A stretch of DNA of 64,000 nt from Photobacterium sp. JCM 19050 (GTDB taxonomy: Bacteria > Pseudomonadota > Gammaproteobacteria > Enterobacterales > Vibrionaceae), in assembly GCA_001310455.1 (NCBI GenBank), contig BAXG01000005.1, positions 1 through 64,000 on the forward strand, read 5' to 3'. The notes under the pieces were generated by a model. It saw only the letters and a program-made list of their open reading frames with translations. It did no database searches and was not told the origin of the DNA. The translations under genes and the position numbers were made by a program. Positions 44,673-53,620 of this stretch are shown here, one piece after another. Position 1 is the first letter of the stretch, and every line of letters begins with the position of its first letter.

Positions 44673-45479
44673 TCAGCGTTTACGGTAGATCCTCAGTGTG
44701 AAATCGGCCTCGCAGTCAAATACCCCGGCGTTTCGCACTGTCTCCCAGACTGTTTCTGACGCTCGCCATGCGAAAGGCGTCATTTGTAACAGCCATTCTG
44801 CCTGTTGCCCGGTCAGCTTCATCGGGTAATGCAGGTTTTGCTCGCTTTCGAGTGTGAACCCCGGCAGTGTTTCCGGCGGGATATCATGAAGGCGAACCTC
44901 ATCATAGATCAGGCCTTTCAACTGATAGAGATGGCGACCGGCCGGTGTCACGGTGACGAGAATGCCGTTCTCTTTTACTACCCGGTTCAGTTCTTCACCA
45001 TTGCAAGGGGCATAGATTCGCACCACGCCATCGAGAGAGGCATCCGGGAATGGAAGCCGCTGTATTGATGCGACAGAGAACCGGCAATTGGCGTAACGCT
45101 TTGAAGCATAGCGTATTGCAGTTTTGGAGATATCCATGCCATATACCGTGGCATCACTTAATTGATCGGCGAAATAATGGGTGTAAAACCCCTCGCCGCA
45201 ACCAATATCCAACAGCATTGCTTCAGATTCAGGAAGGTTGGCTTTTAGTACGTCAGCCACGCCCTCGCGCATAGGATGGTAATGGTTCCCTTCTAGGAAA
45301 GCCCGGCGGGCCTGCATCATCTCTTTGCTGTCTCCCGGCTCTTTTGATCGTTTGTGTTGAACCGGCAGCAGATTCACATATCCCTCTTTGGCGATATCAA
45401 ACTGGTGACGGTTTTCGCAACGAAGCGTATTTGATTCCTGGCTCAGTGGAGCCTGACAGAGGGGACACAGGTAAGTCAT
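44673..45479 (-). CDS. rlmA: 23S rRNA (guanine745-N1)-methyltransferase RlmA
   Basis: 268 aa. The N-terminal zinc ribbon has CPLC and CENRHQFD with a Cys/His set (residues 5-25). The methyltransferase motif I is LLDIGCGEGFYTHYF, followed by ATVYGMDISKTAIRYA, FDxA-type and the C-terminal half. It methylates G745 of 23S rRNA. Divergent to the chemoreceptor at 45698. Confidence 0.93.
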   Translation of the reverse strand: MTYLCPLCQAPLSQESNTLRCENRHQFDIAKEGYVNLLPVQHKRSKEPGDSKEMMQARRAFLEGNHYHPMREGVADVLKANLPESEAMLLDIGCGEGFYTHYFADQLSDATVYGMDISKTAIRYASKRYANCRFSVASIQRLPFPDASLDGVVRIYAPCNGEELNRVVKENGILVTVTPAGRHLYQLKGLIYDEVRLHDIPPETLPGFTLESEQNLHYPMKLTGQQAEWLLQMTPFAWRASETVWETVRNAGVFDCEADFTLRIYRKR

Positions 45480-45697
45480 AAAAAGAGTCCGGATGCTTTG
45501 GGTGGCCTAAGGCTAACGACAAGTGTGACGATGCGCAACCGAATACGGGCATGAGAAATATGTGAACCCGGTCGAGTTAGTGAAATTAGATGTTCAATTC
45601 ATTTCTTATTGAGAATTGAAGCAATAAGAGTTGGAGGTCGTTTCGTGTACTATGGCCGGAAATTTTATGTTTTTCATATAGTTGTTTTGAGGCTGTT

Positions 45698-47341
45698 ATG
45701 CGAGCTTTAGGCGCTCTATCTTTCAGGAAAAAATTATTCCTGCCCGTTATTCTTGTCAGTGCGGTTTTCCTTTCGGTACTGGCTGTTTCTTACCATTCCT
45801 TCCAAAAACAAACCCAAGCAACCGAATTGCTGAACCTGAAGGTCCGCCCTGTTATGGACAACATGGAAGATGCGTACCGGGACTTGTACCAGGTTATGGC
45901 GTCTGCCCAGGCACTTATCGCCAATGGTTTTTCGCCGGCAAATGTGAAGCAGCAACAATTCGAGTTTGAGGACAATGCGCCGAATATCACGCCGCGTCTT
46001 CAATCTGTCCAGGCACTGATAGATGCTGGCATTATTGACGATACCTATCAGGGTAACGTGATTAAGCTGGTCAGTGATGCAGATGCGTGGGCGTCGAAGA
46101 TTGGTCAGATGGTGAATTCTCCGACAACTGCCCGCTCTTTCTACATGAAGAATCACGTCACGTTGGAAGAGGAATTCTCCTCCCTTCGCAGCCAGCTGAA
46201 AGAAATACAGAAAGAGGTAATCAAGGCCTCGCGTAAAATTGGAAAGGACGTTGAGTCTTCCACGGTACTTGCAGAACGAACCATTATCGGTGGAGCATTG
46301 CTAGCGTTGCTGGTAGCAGTAATCGGCAGTGTTGTCCTCAGCCGGTTGTTGCTTGCACCGCTCAAGGAAATGGGCTCAGCACTTAACGATATTGCCTCCG
46401 GAGAGGGAGATCTTACCCGCCGCCTGACTGTCACTTCATCTGACGAAATCGGCCAGTTGGGTGAGTCATTCAACCTGTTTGTGGCAAAAATCCACGCCAG
46501 TATCAAAGATGTCGTCGCTGCTTCAGAAGAAGTGCGCCGTCAGTCAGAACAAATGCATAAGGCGTTAAATAGTTGCGTACATGATTCGAAAAGCCAGCAA
46601 AGGGAAAGTGATCAGGTTGCTGCCGCTATCCAGGAGATGAGTGCGAGCAGTGAGCAGATCAGCCAGAACGCCGGTGATGCAGCCGGTGCTACCCAAAAAG
46701 CCAATGATGAAATCGGTCAGGCGCAGGAAAGCGTTGTCGGTGCGGTTTCGTCAATGGATACCCTGCTGGCAACCATCGGCCAGTCGCAGGAGATGATCAG
46801 TGCACTCAACAGTGATGTGGACAGCATTGCCTCCATCATTGATGTGATTCGTGGTATTGCTGAGCAAACCAACTTGCTGGCGCTTAACGCTGCTATTGAG
46901 GCCGCTCGTGCCGGCGAGCAAGGGCGTGGGTTTGCTGTGGTTGCCGATGAAGTACGTAACCTGGCCAATAAGACCCAGCAAAGTACAACTGAAATTCAGG
47001 ATAAGATTGGCCGCCTTCAGGAAGGAACCCGTCGAGTGGTTTCAGCGATGGATGAAAGTGCTGAGGCGAGCTCGGAGACCGTCCAACAAGTCCAGCAGAC
47101 GTCGGATTACCTCAACGAAGTGACCGGCCTGATTGAGAATATCAACGAAATGAACAGCCAGGTGGCTACGGCGTCATCCCAGCAGACACTGGTGTCTGAG
47201 GATATCAACCGTAACATTCATGGTGTGGCTGAAAATAGCCTGCGAGTGCTGCAGAATCTCGAGGATATGGCCCGGGCTTGCAGCAACCTTTCTGAGCGCA
47301 GCTCCCAGCTGGATAAAGTAGTAGGCAGCTTCAGGGTTTAA
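45698..47341 (+). CDS. methyl-accepting chemotaxis protein with periplasmic domain
   Basis: 547 aa. TM1 about 14-32 ([20 protein letters not shown]), periplasmic helical domain about 33-189, TM2 about 193-213 ([20 protein letters not shown]), HAMP ([20 protein letters not shown]), then the signalling domain with [20 protein letters not shown]. The four-helix-bundle type sensor region suggests small-molecule sensing; ligand unknown. Orphan receptor. Confidence 0.92.
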   Translation: MRALGALSFRKKLFLPVILVSAVFLSVLAVSYHSFQKQTQATELLNLKVRPVMDNMEDAYRDLYQVMASAQALIANGFSPANVKQQQFEFEDNAPNITPRLQSVQALIDAGIIDDTYQGNVIKLVSDADAWASKIGQMVNSPTTARSFYMKNHVTLEEEFSSLRSQLKEIQKEVIKASRKIGKDVESSTVLAERTIIGGALLALLVAVIGSVVLSRLLLAPLKEMGSALNDIASGEGDLTRRLTVTSSDEIGQLGESFNLFVAKIHASIKDVVAASEEVRRQSEQMHKALNSCVHDSKSQQRESDQVAAAIQEMSASSEQISQNAGDAAGATQKANDEIGQAQESVVGAVSSMDTLLATIGQSQEMISALNSDVDSIASIIDVIRGIAEQTNLLALNAAIEAARAGEQGRGFAVVADEVRNLANKTQQSTTEIQDKIGRLQEGTRRVVSAMDESAEASSETVQQVQQTSDYLNEVTGLIENINEMNSQVATASSQQTLVSEDINRNIHGVAENSLRVLQNLEDMARACSNLSERSSQLDKVVGSFRV

Positions 47342-47402
47342 GACGGGTAAGAAACCTGTCTGCAAAAGGTTCCGGCCGGGGCTGTTTGGTTGTCTATGAG
47401 GT

Positions 47403-47433
47403 TAAAAAATTGCCGCATCATAGGATGCGGCAA
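47403..47433 (-). terminator. terminator of the small secreted-protein gene
   Basis: TTGCCGCATC-ATAG-GATGCGGCAA (47410-47433) is a perfect 10-bp stem. On the minus strand it is followed by TTTTTTAAC. Confidence 0.85.
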
Positions 47434-47524
47434 ACAGGTTATAAAGCGGAAGGAAAAAACCTAAAGCTCTATTTTGCAATTTGTGCAGACAGACAACGCT
47501 GCACCGGTCAACATCAGTTCACGC

Positions 47525-47680
47525 TCAATAAAAACTTCCATCATCCTTCTTCATCTGGCATTCAGGTGCGTCAGACCCTTCTGGGCATTCCTTTTTCTCA
47601 TCACCTCCGGTTGTCGTTGCGAAAGCCATTCCGGAAAACATCACAAATAAAGCCAACATCATTGTTTTGAGCATCGTCAT
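47525..47680 (-). CDS. small secreted/periplasmic protein of unknown function
   Basis: 51 aa from MTMLKTMMLALFVMF (strong AAGGAGAAGGAG 8-19 nt upstream; longer in-frame starts overlap that site). A signal peptide ends AFA, leaving an acidic mature peptide TTGGDEKKECPEGSDAPECQ, with two cysteines 10 residues apart that could form a disulphide. I recognise no family. A terminator follows about 90 nt later. Confidence 0.72.
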   Translation of the reverse strand: MTMLKTMMLALFVMFSGMAFATTTGGDEKKECPEGSDAPECQMKKDDGSFY

Positions 47681-47924
47681 TGCGAATCTCCTTCTCCTTA
47701 TTGAGGGGAATAGTGAGTCTGAATTTCGCTGCAGCACCCATAGAGTTGCGTAAAAAACGACCTGGATTGTTAGCTGAACGTAATATCTGTGTTAGAGGCT
47801 GAATGGAGAAGAGGAAGTGAAACAGTAATCAGGCCACCCAAGGATCAAATTGAACGCATAAAAACAGCAGTTCAGTGTCACTCATCCTGTTGTTAATTTA
47901 TGTATCTTGACGTGATTTGGTCAT

Positions 47925-47951
47925 AAAAAAGGCTTCCCGGAGGAAGCCTTT
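47925..47951 (-). terminator. terminator of the coiled-coil/PEGA-like gene
   Basis: AAAGGCTTCC-CGGA-GGAAGCCTTT with a U tract on the minus strand, 23 nt from the stop at 47974. Confidence 0.88.
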
Positions 47952-47973
47952 AACGAAATTAAGAGAAGGATAT

Positions 47974-48956
47974 TCAGAAGTTGAAAGTCAGACGACGGTT
48001 GTCATTGATAACTTCCACCACGGATTCTTTCTTGTTCGCTGCCAGAGAGTAGAACGCATTCTGGCCGGCGTTTACAGTGGTGGTGACGCGCTTACCTTTT
48101 CCGATGTAATCGCCATTTACGAAATGCTCAGCATCATCCCGGTTGCTTACTATAACGACTTCAAAGGCGTTGATACCTAAAGTGCGGGTAATGCTCTCAT
48201 TGATGTCTGCGCTGAATGTACCTGTGTAGCGTACGTTGACGGCAAAGTCGGCATTTCCGTTCAAATCCAGAGAGAAGCGTGATAGGTATGGTCAAGAATA
48301 TCGACCTTTGCAACCGGTAACGCTTTTTTGGCTTCGCTGTAAACGAGCTTCTCCAGCGGTACAGAGCGCATACATTCGCGAATGCTTGTATTGGTGCCGC
48401 ATCGGATAGAGCCCGAATAGCTGATGTTTTTGGCTGACGAAACTTCTTTGATGTAGCGGTCGCGTATAACATCACGCAGGGCAAGGAGCTGGGTGTCTTT
48501 CAGGTTTTGCGTTCGCTTGAGGTCGCGTTTAAGCGTATCAAGTTTGTTGGTCAATTGCGCCAGCTGGTGTGCGATTGTTACTTCCGCTAATTCAAGTTGG
48601 CTGATGTTGCCCGCGAGGGTTTCAAGATCCTGGAAAAGAGATTTAGGAGTAGCGATGCCGATAGGAGCAAGTTCTTCGCTCATCTCCGCTCGTTTGCTCG
48701 CAAGAAGGGATTCTTCCAGATCGCGGATTTTTTGCTGGTAATGCACTTGGTATTCCGTGAGGCGTTTGGCTTTTTCCTCGCGCTCCAGCTCAAGGTTCCG
48801 TGTGCTGTTTTGCACTTCATTGATCTCGATGAGAAGAGGCTCAGTGTTGTACTTCTCATAGATTTCTGACTTGGTTTTCGCTTCTTGGGCGGTTAGCAAC
48901 GCACCCTGGGAGTGAAATGCCACCAGAGCCAGTAACACTCCTATCCATCTCTTCAT
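47974..48956 (-). CDS. periplasmic coiled-coil protein with PEGA-like C-terminal domain, frameshifted
   Basis: About 327 aa. The signal peptide is MKRWIGVLLALVAFHSQGA. A long coiled coil follows (about 40-170, with LEREEKAKRLTEYQVHYQ and NKLDTLKRDLKRTQNLK). Two cysteines sit in SGSIRCGTNTSIRECMRS. The C-terminus EVVIVSNRDDAEHFVNGDYIG and AGQNAFYSL resemble PEGA/surface-domain patterns. Joining frames needs one T near 48283 (DHTY-SRFSLDLNGNADFAV). Function unknown; an envelope-spanning scaffold is possible. Confidence 0.7.
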
Positions 48957-49269
48957 TTCCCTGCCTCGTGTATGAACTGGTCGTTAGAACTACGCAACGT
49001 TAGAGCAAGATTAGCTTTATGTCCGGTCTCGGTCAATAATTCATTATATTTCAGTGTGTTAGTGACGGAGTTCTGACTTTGCGCTGTAAAAAGATGTCAA
49101 TAAATCGGCACTTTTATGCGCTGCATCACATATGAGTATATCATCGGATTTCTCATTAAGAGTGCATTTGTCTTGAAACTGTTACGTGGGTCATTGAACA
49201 GGCTGTTTGAAGGGGCGCGTGAGTTGTGTGGTATGTCGGGTGGTTGTGGAAATGGCGGGAAAACATAAG
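48957..49269. other. gene-poor gap with a possible 31-aa Cys-rich small protein
   Basis: AT-rich for the most part, with no inverted repeat. On the plus strand 49173-49268 reads TTG-start MKLLRGSLNRLFEGARELCG then MSGGCGNGGKT, an amphipathic start and a C-rich CGMSGGCG tail, with AAGAG 11 nt before it. It ends abutting the converging lipoprotein stop. Weak evidence for real coding. Confidence 0.4.
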
Positions 49270-50007
49270 CTAATCCAAAGTGTTAACTTGTGCGCATTGG
49301 GGGGGCAGTTTAGGGGCATTTCGATCATATGGCAAGAAGGTCATTGATGCCACACTGTGAACCACTTTATTAATGTTGCGATTGGTGCTGTCTGAAATCA
49401 TGGCAGCCATCATGTCCTGGATAATGATCATCTGGCTGAGGACGCGCTCATAACTGTAATTGGGGACACCGTTGTCAGCGATTCCATTGCTCAACAGAAA
49501 GAGTGAGCCATCTTCTTTTTTCCGGTTATTAAGCAGCCAACTTATTGATTCCAAATTGCGTGCACTGTTGTAGAGTTTTTGCTGGTCGAGTTCATCAAGG
49601 AGATAGAACTCTGTCTGGTTGTTATATGCGTTGCTCAGCATTCCGGTGATACCGGCCATCAGGGCAAACACCCGGTCTCCTTGGTAATTTGCATCAAATG
49701 CCATAGGAAGGGCTGCGACACCATCATGGAAATTGAGTTCTTCAAACCCGGCGTTTGGACGCTCTGCGGTCATTAGCTGTTCAAGCCTTTTTTCAATTGT
49801 CATGCCGGGTGCTTTGTTAAGTTCCCGAGGGTTGCGACGGTAGAGTTTTACAATCAGGTTTTTTGAGAGGCTTCGGATTTGTTCAATATGGATGTCAGTG
49901 ATCATATCCATATCTGACTTTGCCAGGTTTTCAATCTCAAAAGGGCGGCTGCTGCCACATCCGGAAACCAAAAGCAGCGTTAACAGCACTGCAAACACCC
50001 TTGTCAT
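49270..50007 (-). CDS. predicted lipoprotein of unknown function
   Basis: 245 aa from MTRVFAVLLTLLLVSGCG; lipobox LVSGC with Cys at 17. No recognisable domain. A helical region (FEIENLAKSDMDMITDIHIE, about 22-41; MIIIQDMMAAMISDS, about 201-215) suggests an alpha-helical fold. The ATG of this start is internal to a longer frame; the lipobox decides it. Not conserved in my memory beyond vibrios. Outer-membrane or periplasmic by lipobox (+2 Gly). Confidence 0.8.
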   Translation of the reverse strand: MTRVFAVLLTLLLVSGCGSSRPFEIENLAKSDMDMITDIHIEQIRSLSKNLIVKLYRRNPRELNKAPGMTIEKRLEQLMTAERPNAGFEELNFHDGVAALPMAFDANYQGDRVFALMAGITGMLSNAYNNQTEFYLLDELDQQKLYNSARNLESISWLLNNRKKEDGSLFLLSNGIADNGVPNYSYERVLSQMIIIQDMMAAMISDSTNRNINKVVHSVASMTFLPYDRNAPKLPPQCAQVNTLD

Positions 50008-50155
50008 CTTCCACTCCACAACAACCAATTTGTAAGACGGCTAAGAGAATAGCCCCAATGGAGGGACAGACTCAACCTGAAGGAGGGGAAGGGGGACGCG
50101 GTTCGAAAAAGAAATGGGAGACAGCTGCCTCCCAAATTTCCCGGTATGCCGAAAA

Positions 50156-50656
50156 TCAGGCGTTAAGAATCTTACAGATTTCGGTCGCACTCAGGTGATA
50201 TTGGCGCGGACAGTTACGCCAGGTTTTCAACATCCGGGTATATTTTTCCAGCATAGGTACCTGGGCATTGAAGTGGTGTTCGGTTTTATCAAACTGCGGA
50301 TACAGGCCTTCTGAGTCTGTAAGGAAGCGCACGTAGTGCATCAGGTGGCCTTCCGTTGCAGCATCGAAACCCCAGAACTGAAGGCGGCGCTGGTCCACCT
50401 GAGGCTGGTCATTTTCTGCCAGCATGCGGAAAGATTCCTGCAGGGCGTGGTACATCTCCATGTAGTCAATGATATCGCGGCACTGTTGCTCAGACAGTTC
50501 GCCGAAATCTTTTTCTACTTCGCGCATTTGAAGTGCATAACCACGTTCCACAATTGTCTGTAATCGGCGGTACTTCTTGGCATTTTCAGGATCCAGTTGT
50601 GCCAATAAAGTGTATTGATTAGACAGGATAAGGCGTTGTGCGTGAGTCATTTCCAT
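50156..50656 (-). CDS. yfbU: YfbU (UPF0304) family protein
   Basis: 166 aa, [20 protein letters not shown] with [15 protein letters not shown]-like continuation, [19 protein letters not shown] near residue 95. Helical cytoplasmic protein of unknown biochemical role, toxic when overexpressed in E. coli. In E. coli it lies near yfbV/ackA; here it is about 7 kb away. Confidence 0.92.
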   Translation of the reverse strand: MEMTHAQRLILSNQYTLLAQLDPENAKKYRRLQTIVERGYALQMREVEKDFGELSEQQCRDIIDYMEMYHALQESFRMLAENDQPQVDQRRLQFWGFDAATEGHLMHYVRFLTDSEGLYPQFDKTEHHFNAQVPMLEKYTRMLKTWRNCPRQYHLSATEICKILNA

Positions 50657-50792
50657 TATGAAGGCCTCAATAGATGTCTCAATATAAGTGTCGATTTATG
50701 CAACTGAGGTTAGCATGTGGCACCATCTCAAAATATGATCTGATAACGGTTGTTGCACGAATAAATCCGTTTTGCGATGGAGGGTTACAGAG

Positions 50793-51438
50793 ATGACCAG
50801 TTGGCACTGGCTGGGTGGGGGCTCGCGTTTGTGGTGCTGCTCGCAACCTTCCCGCGGGAGTTTTTTCCAAAGCTGAAATCAGATAAACCTTATCAGCATC
50901 TGGTATTCGCAACGGCAGTCTTCTTGTTTGTGCTCTGGAGCTTACAGGCAGGAGTACGGGAAGGGCTTTCCATCCACTTTCTTGGTGTTACCACACTGGT
51001 GCTGAGTCATGGCTGGCGGATTGCAAACTTTATCTGTCTTGCACCAACGGCTCTTTTGGTGGCTTTCGGATTACTGTCACCGGGTGATGTGGGTGCTTTT
51101 GCCGTCACGTCTTTTTTACTGCCCGGGCTGTTCAGTTACCTGATTTTCGTTCTTACCTATCAATATTTAACCCGGCACCTTTTTATCTATATTTTTGTCG
51201 CCGGCTTTATCAGTGCGGCCCTGACTATCGTTCTGAGTATGGTGCTTACCGCAGTCTGGTTATGGCTGGAGGGGCGGTATCCGTGGGAAACCATATCTCA
51301 TGATTATCTCCAGCTTTCGCTGTTGGTGTGGTTCCCGGAAGCCTGATGAACGGAATGGCGATTACTCTAATGGCCGTTTACCGCCCTCATTGGCTCAGAA
51401 CTTTTTATGACAGGGAGTACCTTTCTCCGGAGAGATAG
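50793..51438 (+). CDS. COG3235-type membrane protein (CbiM-like ECF permease fold), two frameshifts
   Basis: About 215 aa, six or seven helices. The start ATG 50793 follows GGAGGGTTACAGAG and gives MTSWHWLGGG if one G is added to the GGGGG run at 50816-50820. The next frame has LAFVVLLATFPREFFPKL, IHFLGVTTLVLSHGWRIANF, LPGLFSYLIFVLTYQYL. The end needs one T near 51342: WFPEA then MNGMAITLMAVYRPHW to stop at 51438. COG3235 resembles CbiM-like cobalt permeases; related vibrio proteins are called energy-coupling factor permeases. Function unproven; possible divalent-metal or cofactor uptake. Confidence 0.65.
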
Positions 51439-51476
51439 CCCGAAGAAATAGCACTCAGAGACAGTGGGCATAGGAT

Positions 51477-51502
51477 CAAAAAAAGCCGGTGTGATACCGG
51501 CT
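51477..51502 (-). terminator. terminator of pflA
   Basis: AGCCGGT-GTGAT-ACCGGCT, A run on the plus strand 51477-51483 becomes a U tract on the minus strand. It is 8 nt after the stop at 51510. Confidence 0.87.
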
Positions 51503-51509
51503 GTGTCGT

Positions 51510-52250
51510 TTAGTAGTTGGCTTTGAGGCCGTAGCTTTCAAGAATGGACTTCACACGTTCCATGGTGTCTTTCGATGGTGGCTCCACGCCTGGCAGCGGG
51601 TAGTCATAACCCATTGCTTCCCACTTGTGCTCACCGAGTTTGTGATAAGGAAGCATTTCAATTTTCTCGACGTTATCCATGTCTTTCAGGAATTCACCCA
51701 GCTTGTGCGCTGATGCATCATCATCGGTGTAACCGGGTACAACCACATAACGAATCCAGGTTGTTTTTCCGATCTTGTGGAGGTAACGGGCAAAGTCCAG
51801 GGTGCGCTTATTGGATACACCCACCAGATCCTGGTGGATTTCGTCATCCATCTGCTTGATATCCAGCATAACCAGGTCAGTCACTTCCAGTGCCTCATCA
51901 ATCACATCAGTGAATTTCCGGATATGGCCATTGGTGTCGAGGCAGGTATGGATACCTTCTGCCTTGGCCGCACGGAACAGGTCACGGACAAACTCTGGCT
52001 GAAGCATGGCTTCACCGCCGGACGCAGTAACACCGCCGCCGGATGCGTTGATGAAATGACGGTAGGAGCGAAGCTCCTTCATGATTTCTTCTACCGTTGC
52101 ATCCCTTCCGTCGTGAAGATCCCAGGTATCCCGGTTGTGACAATACTTACAACGGAACAGACATCCCTGGAGAAAAACGATGAATCGAATACCCGGACCA
52201 TCCACAGTACCGCAGGATTCGAAAGAGTGAATACGGCCTATTGCTGACAT
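51510..52250 (-). CDS. pflA: pyruvate formate-lyase activating enzyme
   Basis: 246 aa radical SAM enzyme. [19 protein letters not shown] contains the CxxxCxxC cluster (residues 29-36), and TASGGEAM is the glycine-rich SAM motif. It generates the glycyl radical in PflB. In enterics it follows pflB directly; here the vie-like operon lies between. The start has no strong ribosome site. Confidence 0.95.
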   Translation of the reverse strand: MSAIGRIHSFESCGTVDGPGIRFIVFLQGCLFRCKYCHNRDTWDLHDGRDATVEEIMKELRSYRHFINASGGGVTASGGEAMLQPEFVRDLFRAAKAEGIHTCLDTNGHIRKFTDVIDEALEVTDLVMLDIKQMDDEIHQDLVGVSNKRTLDFARYLHKIGKTTWIRYVVVPGYTDDDASAHKLGEFLKDMDNVEKIEMLPYHKLGEHKWEAMGYDYPLPGVEPPSKDTMERVKSILESYGLKANY

Positions 52251-52364
52251 GACGTTTATTTCTCCGCTCGAGCGTTTGGGCGTTATTTTATTACAAAACG
52301 TAGGGATAAAGTAGCATAGAGGGGAATGCGAAGGGTGAATAGTGAGATGTTTACGAGATTAGCG

Positions 52365-52389
52365 ATGCCTGGCGTACCCAGCCAGGCAT
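52365..52389. terminator. inverted repeat after the REC-EAL gene
   Basis: ATGCCTGGC-GTACCCA-GCCAGGCAT has 9-bp arms, just downstream of the 52418 stop on the minus strand. It has no clear U tract. Confidence 0.6.
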
Positions 52390-52417
52390 TCGCGCGTTGG
52401 AGCTTTTGTTACCGGGT

Positions 52418-53620
52418 TTAATCGCAGCAAAGTCCGTCAGCAACACGGGCACAGGGATTGCGTGCAATCCACTGCTGGTGCCAGGCTGCGAGCTCGGCAA
52501 CCGGCATGGGGCGGCCGACAAAGTAGCCTTGTGCCATGTCACATCCTTCGCTGCGCAGTGACCACCAGTGAGACTCGGTTTCAACCCCTTCAGCCACGGC
52601 TTTGAGCGACAGTCGCTTGGTAAGGAGCAGACAAGCCTCGATGATGGTGGCAGATGCTTTGCTGTCGTGAGATGACTGAACAAAGTCCTTGTCGATTTTC
52701 AGCGATTCAAACGGCAGGCTTTCCAGCTGTTTCAGAGAGGAATACCCGGTACCGAAGTCATCAATGGAAAGCTTGCAGCCGTGCATACTAAGGCGCGAAG
52801 CCGCTTCAAGAGCTTGTCCCGGCTTATGTGCCTGGTTTGATTCGGTGATTTCAAAATAGATGTGGTCATTAAAGTCCGGTGTTTGGTCGATGATTTGAAT
52901 GACTTCATCGACAAACCCCTCCGAGACCAGGTTCATCGGCGTGATATTGATGGCGGTTCGGCGGCCGGCAAGCGCATGACGGTTGTTAAGCGTAATACGT
53001 ATATTGTTGAGGGTTTGCGCTGCTTCCAACCCTGCCTCTTCCATCTGGCGCAGGAATGCGCCGGGTGGGATAACACCATGTTCCGGGTGCTCAAGGCGGA
53101 GCAATGCTTCATTGGCAACCCAGTGGCCATCTTCCAAAGAGACAATTGGCTGGTACCAGGGTTTAATCCAGCCCGCAAGGTAAGCTGTTTTCACATCCTC
53201 TGCTGTCAGCATGGCGACAGGACGCTGCTCTGAAAGCATGTGCTTGCGAGCGAGCTCCACCATTTCGGAAAGCTCATCAATAGAGGCCGGTTTGGGCAGG
53301 CAACCTAAAATATTCAGCCGGTAGCTTTGACACATCCGCTCGACAGTACTGATGACCTCCGTGCTCGCGGCACTTGTAATGACCACGCTGCCTTTATAGG
53401 CTTTTTCTGCAATACACCCAAGGAACTGGATACCATCCATCTCTGGCATATTCAGGTCACAGAGGATCAGGTCCGGACGGAAAGTTTTCATCGCATCCAG
53501 CGCTTCAAGGCCGGTTGCAGCATCGCATATCAGATCATCCGGTGCGATGACCCTTTTCAACTGAGTATGCAGAATATTTCGTTGGAATGGATGGTCTTCT
53601 ATTAACAGTATTCTCATCAC
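52418..53620 (-). CDS. REC-EAL response regulator (VieA/RocR-like), c-di-GMP phosphodiesterase
   Basis: 400 aa. REC domain 1-120 with phosphoacceptor D55 (LILCDLNMPEMDG), E8/D9 acidic pair and T/S at TSAASTE. EAL domain with NEALLRLEH, AINITPMNL, YFEITESN, IDDFGTGYSSLKQL, LKIDKDFVQ, AEGVETE, all catalytic motifs present. Cytoplasmic; degrades c-di-GMP in response to VieS. Lacks the C-terminal HTH of V. cholerae VieA, so it is closer to Pseudomonas RocR. It overlaps vieS by 4 nt (53617-53620). Confidence 0.9.
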   Translation of the reverse strand: MMRILLIEDHPFQRNILHTQLKRVIAPDDLICDAATGLEALDAMKTFRPDLILCDLNMPEMDGIQFLGCIAEKAYKGSVVITSAASTEVISTVERMCQSYRLNILGCLPKPASIDELSEMVELARKHMLSEQRPVAMLTAEDVKTAYLAGWIKPWYQPIVSLEDGHWVANEALLRLEHPEHGVIPPGAFLRQMEEAGLEAAQTLNNIRITLNNRHALAGRRTAINITPMNLVSEGFVDEVIQIIDQTPDFNDHIYFEITESNQAHKPGQALEAASRLSMHGCKLSIDDFGTGYSSLKQLESLPFESLKIDKDFVQSSHDSKASATIIEACLLLTKRLSLKAVAEGVETESHWWSLRSEGCDMAQGYFVGRPMPVAELAAWHQQWIARNPCARVADGLCCD

